Positions 59,611 through 64,000 of a stretch of 64,000 nt of DNA are shown here, one piece after another (the stretch's first letter is position 1; each line of letters begins with the position of its first letter). A program made the translations under genes and the position numbers. A model generated the notes under the pieces. That model was not told the origin of the DNA, ran no database searches, and saw only the letters and a program-made list of their open reading frames with translations. Where the stretch lies: NCBI RefSeq assembly GCF_004963255.1, contig NZ_SUGA01000003.1:1-64000 (forward strand), written 5' to 3'. The DNA is from Mesorhizobium sp. GTDB lineage: Bacteria > Pseudomonadota > Alphaproteobacteria > Rhizobiales > Rhizobiaceae.

Positions 59611-60396
59611 CTACCCGGCCGCCTGCCCGCGCACTGCCTTCCGCAGCCGCGAATGCCGCGCCGGCGACGCTGGCTTCGCCGAGGCCTCGCCTCCCGGCAG
59701 TCCAACGCGTGAGGCGGCGCCCGCGAGATGCCGCGTCATGGCAGCGCTCGCGCCCTTTGCGTCGCCGGCCTTGATCGCCGCCAGGATGCGTTCGTGCTCG
59801 CCCAGTGTCGTGCGCGCCATGTCGTCCGACTTCTGCTGGTTTCCGGCGGCCAGGATGCTTTCGCGCACCCGCTCCGAGACGAAGACGAGAAACTGGCCCA
59901 TATAGGGGTTCTGGGTCGCTTCTGCGACGGCGCGGTGGAAACCGAGATCGTTCTTCAGCCAGGCGACGCTGCCATAGGGAGCCGTGCGCATCCCATCGAG
60001 CGCCTGCTCCATCGCCGCGATATCCGCATCGGAGCGGCGGGTCGCGGCCAGCGCGGCGATCTGCACTTCCAGCATGCCGCGCAGCTCGAAAAGATTGCGG
60101 AAGGAATCCGCGCGCTGCAACGTCTCATAGTCGATCGTCAGCACCGTGGCGTTGGTGGCGTCGGCGACGAAGGCGCCCCTGCCCTGCTGCGACCAGATGC
60201 GGCCTTCCGAGCGCAGCCTCGCGATCGCTTCGCGCACCACGTTGCGGCTGACCCCGAATGTGGTCGCCAGCGCCTGTTCGGTCGGAAGCTGATCGCCGGG
60301 CTTCAGCCGCCCCTGCGCGATCTCGCGCGAGATGGAACTCGCCACCAGGGTGGAGAGATGCGGACCGCGATTGACTTTGTCGAGCTTCAGCGTCAT
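59611..60396 (-). CDS. GntR/FadR-family regulator
   Basis: A 261-residue FadR-type regulator: winged helix (GDQLPTEQALATTFGVSRNV, VREAIARLRSEGRIWSQQG) and FCD effector domain (FELRGMLEVQIAALAATRRS, LGFHRAVAEATQNPYM, LGEHERILAAIKAGDAKGAS). Three bases after the FAD oxidase gene, so it is in the same operon and likely represses it. It is the best candidate for binding the palindrome at 61897 in the operon promoter. Confidence 0.9.
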   Translation of the reverse strand: MTLKLDKVNRGPHLSTLVASSISREIAQGRLKPGDQLPTEQALATTFGVSRNVVREAIARLRSEGRIWSQQGRGAFVADATNATVLTIDYETLQRADSFRNLFELRGMLEVQIAALAATRRSDADIAAMEQALDGMRTAPYGSVAWLKNDLGFHRAVAEATQNPYMGQFLVFVSERVRESILAAGNQQKSDDMARTTLGEHERILAAIKAGDAKGASAAMTRHLAGAASRVGLPGGEASAKPASPARHSRLRKAVRGQAAG

Positions 60397-60399
60397 CGC

Positions 60400-61842
60400 T
60401 CACCTATAGTCGAGCGCGGATGCGGACGCCAGAATGCGGCCGTTGCTCAATATATGGCGCGGATCGATCGCGTCCTTGATGCCTGCCGCGAGATCGAGCG
60501 TCACTGGATCGATGCGGTCGAGAAAGGCCCGCTGCTTGACCCGGCCGATGCCGTGCTCGGCGCTGATCGAGCCGCCATAGCGGTCGACCACGGCGAAAAT
60601 CTCCGCTTCCCCCTCCTCGAACAGATGCTCGATCGCCTCGGCCCCCATGCCCTCCGGCGGCACGACGTTGAGATGGATGTTGCCGTCGCCGACATGGCCG
60701 TAGGTGACGGGCAGCGCGTCGGGTCTCGCCCGCCCCAATTCGAACAGTGCATCGGTTACGAAATCGGCAAGCTTCGAGATCGGCACGGAGACGTCGGTGC
60801 GCAGATAGCGGCCGCCCCGCCCCTGCCGCTCGACCATGATCTCGCGGTAGAGCCACAGGCGCTCGCCCTGCGCCCGGGTCGATGCCACGATGCCGTCCTC
60901 GACGAGATCCTCGACGCCCGCGAGAAAACTCAGCAGCATATCCTTGAGGTCGATCAGTCCTCCGGACGAAACCTCGATCAGCACATAGGCGGGGTAAGGC
61001 TTGCCGAGCGGCTCGTGGAAATCCTTGCCCTCGCGCATGGTGATCTCGATGCCGCCGCGCAGGATCAGCTCGAAGGCGGTGAGCAGGTCGCTGCAGCCGC
61101 GCCGCGCTCGCGCATAGAGCGCCATCGCGTCCTCGACCGACCGCAAGCCGACGAGCGCCGTTTCGATCTGCGTCGGCCTGGGGAAGAGCTTCAGCGCAGC
61201 GGCGGTGACGATGCCGAGCGTGCCTTCCGAACCGATGAAGACCTGCTTCAGATCATAGCCGCGATTGTCCTTGCGCAGCACCTTCAGTCCGTTCCAGATC
61301 CGGCCGTCGGCCAGCACAACTTCGAGGCCGAGCACAAGGTCGCGCGTCATGCCGTAACGCAGCACGTTGAAGCCGCCGGCATTGGTGGCGACATTGCCGC
61401 CGACGCGGCAGCTGCCCTGCGCCCCGAAGGTGATCGGCAGGATGCAGTCGCTCTCCTCGGCAGCGCGCTTGGCATCCTCGAGGATGCAGCCGGCCTCGAC
61501 CACCATGGCGAAGTCGATCGGGCTGATCGAGCGGATCCTGTTCATGCGCTCCAACGAGACGACGACCTCGTTGCCATCAGCCGCCACCGCCGCTCCGACA
61601 AGGCCGGTCAGCCCGCCCTGCGGCACGACGGGGATGCGCTCGGCATGGCAGTGCCTCATCAGCGCCGACGTCTCTTCCACCGAGCTGGGCCGCGCCACCG
61701 CCAGCGGGCGGCCGAAATGGTCGCCCGACCAGTCGCGGCTGTAGCGGACAAGGTCCTCTGCCTCGGTCAGTAGCCCGCCATCCGACAGCACGCCGGTGAG
61801 GGCGGCGATCAGCGATGCGGAATTGGGCTGCACGGCATTCAT
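60400..61842 (-). CDS. FAD-binding oxidoreductase (GlcD-type)
   Basis: A 480-residue flavoprotein of the glycolate oxidase GlcD/D-lactate dehydrogenase family. FAD-binding PCMH domain: VPQGGLTGLVGAAVAADGNE, GSCRVGGNVATNAGGFNVLR. C-terminal cap domain: YGHVGDGNIHLNVV and EHGIGRVK. It likely oxidises a 2-hydroxyacid. ATG 61842 is chosen because an upstream extension lacks homology, and AGGTTC precedes it. First gene of an operon with a GntR regulator. Confidence 0.9.
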   Translation of the reverse strand: MNAVQPNSASLIAALTGVLSDGGLLTEAEDLVRYSRDWSGDHFGRPLAVARPSSVEETSALMRHCHAERIPVVPQGGLTGLVGAAVAADGNEVVVSLERMNRIRSISPIDFAMVVEAGCILEDAKRAAEESDCILPITFGAQGSCRVGGNVATNAGGFNVLRYGMTRDLVLGLEVVLADGRIWNGLKVLRKDNRGYDLKQVFIGSEGTLGIVTAAALKLFPRPTQIETALVGLRSVEDAMALYARARRGCSDLLTAFELILRGGIEITMREGKDFHEPLGKPYPAYVLIEVSSGGLIDLKDMLLSFLAGVEDLVEDGIVASTRAQGERLWLYREIMVERQGRGGRYLRTDVSVPISKLADFVTDALFELGRARPDALPVTYGHVGDGNIHLNVVPPEGMGAEAIEHLFEEGEAEIFAVVDRYGGSISAEHGIGRVKQRAFLDRIDPVTLDLAAGIKDAIDPRHILSNGRILASASALDYR

Positions 61843-61896
61843 GAACTGAACCTGGACCCTTCCGGAAAACGACTGGACAACCACCAATCTTGTCGT

Positions 61897-61909
61897 GTTA
61901 TCATACAAC
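61897..61909. promoter_or_regulatory. GntR-type operator upstream of the FAD oxidase operon
   Basis: GTTATCATACAAC on the plus strand, i.e. GTTGTATGATAAC on the minus strand; differs from 57598-57610 at one base. It lies 55 bases upstream of the ATG at 61842 and about 95 bases upstream of the divergent glyoxalase gene. Confidence 0.6.
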
Positions 61910-62003
61910 CCTGATTTAGAACATCAAGCGACGCCGTGCTTCCCGAAGCCGTTTGATGTAGATGGTCAGACCGGCAAATCACTGAATTCGGAGGACTTTC
62001 CCA

Positions 62004-62417
62004 ATGAGCGACGCCCCCGGCTTTCGCTATATGCACACCATGATCAGGGTGCTCGACCTCGACAAGTCGATCGCCTTCTACACCGAAGTGCTCGGCATGA
62101 CCTTGCTGCGCCGCGAGGATTATCCCGGCGGCAAGTTCACCAATGCCTTTGTCGGCTACGGGCCGGAGGACAAGGAAGCGGTCGTCGAGCTGACGCTGAA
62201 CTGGGGCCGCGAGGAACCCTATGAGATCGGCACCGGCTTCGGCCATCTGGCGCTCGGCGTCAACGACATCTACGCCGTTTGCGCCGAGCTGGAAAAACGC
62301 GGCGCCAAGATCCCGCGCAAGCCCGGGCCGATGCAGCACGGCACCACCCACATCGCCTTCGTCGAGGATCCGGACGGCTACAAGATCGAGCTGATCGGCC
62401 TGGACACAATGCAGTAA
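62004..62417 (+). CDS. gloA: Glyoxalase I-type VOC protein
   Basis: A 137-residue VOC protein with all four metal ligands of bacterial glyoxalase I: H11, E62, H81 and E129. GloA converts the methylglyoxal-glutathione adduct to lactoylglutathione. The sequence (RVLDLDKSIAFYTEVLGMTL) fits the nickel-type enzyme of about 135 residues. GGAGGAC lies at proper spacing. Divergent from the FAD oxidase operon. Confidence 0.85.
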   Translation: MSDAPGFRYMHTMIRVLDLDKSIAFYTEVLGMTLLRREDYPGGKFTNAFVGYGPEDKEAVVELTLNWGREEPYEIGTGFGHLALGVNDIYAVCAELEKRGAKIPRKPGPMQHGTTHIAFVEDPDGYKIELIGLDTMQ

Positions 62418-62500
62418 ATTCAGCCCGGACCGCACCGGCCTCGCGCCGATGCGGTCCCTTTCCGTCCGCGCTTGCTTGGGAGGCGGTGCGGATCGGTACG

Positions 62501-63469
62501 TCACTTGATGACCGCGATCTTGCTGCGGTCGATAGTGATGGCGACGGCGGCGATCAGGACCGCGCCGAACACCATGTTCTCCAGGAAGATATTGACGCCG
62601 ACGAAGGTCATGCCGATGCGCACGATCGAGATGATCAGCGCGCCGACCGCGGTGCGCGCGACGCCACCCAGCCCGCCGGTGATCGCAGTGCCGCCGACAA
62701 TGACGGCGGCGATGGCCGGCAGCAGCAGCTGGTTGGCGAGCACCGGAGAGCCGCTAGACAGCCTGGCCGCCAGCACGACGCCGGCGACGGCCGCCAGCAT
62801 CCCCGACGCCGCGAAGGCGATGATCTTGGTGCGGTCGACATTGATGCCCGCGGCCCAGGCCGCCGGTTCGCCGGCACCGACCGCGATCGCCTGGCGGCCG
62901 AAGCGCGTATAGCGCAGCACCAGGAAACTCGCGATGCCGATCAGCGCTGAAATCAGCACCACCATCGGCAGGCCGAAAATCGTGGCGTTGATCCAGGCGG
63001 TCTTTTCGCGGCCTGCTTCCTCGATGGTGATGGCGCGGCCGTTGGAAACCCAGAGCGCCAGCCCGGTGACCACGCCGCCGGTGGCCAAGGTCGCGACGAA
63101 GGACGGCACGCGTAGCTTGACATGCACGATGCCGCTCAGCAGCCCAAAGGCGAGGCCGGACAGGATCGCCACCGGAAAGGCGGCGAAGCCGAGCGAGGGC
63201 AGCAATTGCGCCAGCATCACGCTCGCCAGCGATGCCACCGCCTGGATCGACAGGTCGATGCCGCCGAGCAGGATGGCGAAGGTGACGCCGGTGGCCAGAA
63301 TGAACAGCACGGCGGTGTTGGCGAAGAGCAGCGCCAGCGTCTCGCCGGTCAGGAAGCCGGGCGCGGCGATCTCGATGATCAGCAGCAAGGCGACGAGCAG
63401 GACCAGCGGTATGGCGCCTTGCGTCCACTTGCCTTCGAAGACCTGCCTGATGGAAAAAACCTCGTTCAT
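62501..63469 (-). CDS. Sugar ABC transporter permease (RbsC-like)
   Basis: A 322-residue permease with eight to ten transmembrane segments of the RbsC/BPD_transp_2 family (ILLGGIDLSIQAVASLASVM; a coupling-helix block RYTRFGRQAIAVGAGEPAAW). It imports a monosaccharide together with the ATPase encoded just upstream and a binding protein outside the window. The second glycine-rich stretch IVGGTAITGG is intact. Confidence 0.9.
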   Translation of the reverse strand: MNEVFSIRQVFEGKWTQGAIPLVLLVALLLIIEIAAPGFLTGETLALLFANTAVLFILATGVTFAILLGGIDLSIQAVASLASVMLAQLLPSLGFAAFPVAILSGLAFGLLSGIVHVKLRVPSFVATLATGGVVTGLALWVSNGRAITIEEAGREKTAWINATIFGLPMVVLISALIGIASFLVLRYTRFGRQAIAVGAGEPAAWAAGINVDRTKIIAFAASGMLAAVAGVVLAARLSSGSPVLANQLLLPAIAAVIVGGTAITGGLGGVARTAVGALIISIVRIGMTFVGVNIFLENMVFGAVLIAAVAITIDRSKIAVIK

Positions 63470-63473
63470 CGGC

Positions 63474-64000
63474 TCACACCATCGCTCGCAAGAGGTCTAC
63501 CTGCTTGGGTTTGTTGCCGGGGCTCGCATTGAAGCGCGCGGTGATCTCGCCGTCGCGCATCACCAGCACCTGGTGCGACAGGCCGATCGTCTCTTCCAGC
63601 GTGTCGGAGATCAGAAGGATCGCCACGCCCTGCTCGGAGAGATCGCGCACCAGCTCGTAGACTTCCTCCTTGGCGCCGACATCGAGGCCGCGCGTCGGAT
63701 GATCAAGCACCAGGATGCGCGAGCCGGCCGTCATCCAGCGCGCCAGCACCACCTTCTGCTGGTTGCCGCCGCTGAGCTTGCGGCAGGCGGCGTCCGGTCC
63801 GGGCGCCTTGATGCTGAGCCGCTTGATCCAGTCGGCGGCAAGCCGCCGCTCCTTCGCGTAGTCGATGGCGCCGTTGCGCATGACGCTCGAGAGGTCCGCC
63901 AGCGAAATGTTCTCGGCGATCGACAGGAACATCACCAGCCCTTCCAGCCTGCGCTCGCGTGGCACATAGCCGATACCCCTGCGCACCGCCGGTTCCGGCG
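63474..64000 (-). CDS. Sugar ABC transporter ATPase (RbsA/MglA-like), partial
   Basis: The C-terminal part (about 175 residues visible) of a two-domain sugar ABC ATPase; the gene starts beyond the window. It contains the second signature motif KLSGGNQQKVVLARWM and Walker B-like ILVLDHPTRGLDVGAK. The usual Walker B Glu is replaced by His, as is common in the second domain of RbsA-type ATPases. Its stop is four bases upstream of the permease start. Confidence 0.9.
   Translation of the reverse strand, partial: PEPAVRRGIGYVPRERRLEGLVMFLSIAENISLADLSSVMRNGAIDYAKERRLAADWIKRLSIKAPGPDAACRKLSGGNQQKVVLARWMTAGSRILVLDHPTRGLDVGAKEEVYELVRDLSEQGVAILLISDTLEETIGLSHQVLVMRDGEITARFNASPGNKPKQVDLLRAMV

Overview
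This is a high-GC alphaproteobacterial chromosome segment, most likely Rhizobiales and probably Mesorhizobium or a close relative. That is inferred from the gene families (BA14K, DUF1127, KTSC, DUF6894 and DUF3606 proteins; Ku/LigD; CelD-like and VpsF-like exopolysaccharide genes) and from several families of palindromic intergenic repeats. It holds about 70 protein genes, one complete IS256-family insertion sequence, no tRNA or rRNA gene that I could see, and no CRISPR array.

Layout. 0.4-5.7 kb: a VOC protein and two neighbouring regulators that share a CyaA-like domain plus TPRs but carry different DNA-binding heads, with small DUF1127-type genes and a DUF922 putative protease. 5.8-9.8 kb: an accessory patch of tiny genes (KTSC, DUF6894, DUF3606, XRE) around a stand-alone ATP-dependent DNA ligase. 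10-13.4 kb: flavin monooxygenase, GST and aldo/keto reductase. 13.4-13.6 kb: an intergenic region carrying an FNR/FixK-type box, a -10 element and an orphan terminator, read here as a candidate oxygen-regulated small RNA. 13.6-17.1 kb: secreted EF-hand proteins beside an ECF sigma factor, a putative anti-sigma factor and a CnrX/ZraP-like sensor. 17.2-19.1 kb: a two-gene ABC exporter.

19.9-33.0 kb is an exopolysaccharide locus: FAD oxidoreductase and GIPC-transferase-like protein, chain-length regulator, polymerase, Tat-exported GH5 glycanase, two glycosyltransferases, flippase and a CelD-like acyltransferase. Both minus-strand operons have near-perfect sigma-54 promoters. 33.5-41.4 kb centres on non-homologous end joining: three-domain LigD, a Fic protein, Ku, then an exonuclease III gene. 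41.4-43.5 kb contains three tiny genes encoding 29-33 residue peptides with a lasso-peptide-like leader motif but short proline-rich tails, around an unusual membrane protein. 43.9-54.1 kb is mixed metabolism and transport (amidase, MFS/LysR pair, isochorismatase, GFA protein, aminotransferase, PEBP), with a second candidate small RNA near 53.3 kb. 54.2-55.5 kb is the IS256-type element.

55.7-64.0 kb is a sugar or sugar-acid catabolic cluster: lactonase/amidohydrolase, aldo/keto reductase, two GntR regulators, a beta-hydroxyacid dehydrogenase, a GlcD-type FAD oxidase, a glyoxalase and an RbsC/RbsA-type ABC importer that runs off the window. Two of its promoters share a 13-bp palindrome that probably binds one of the GntR proteins.
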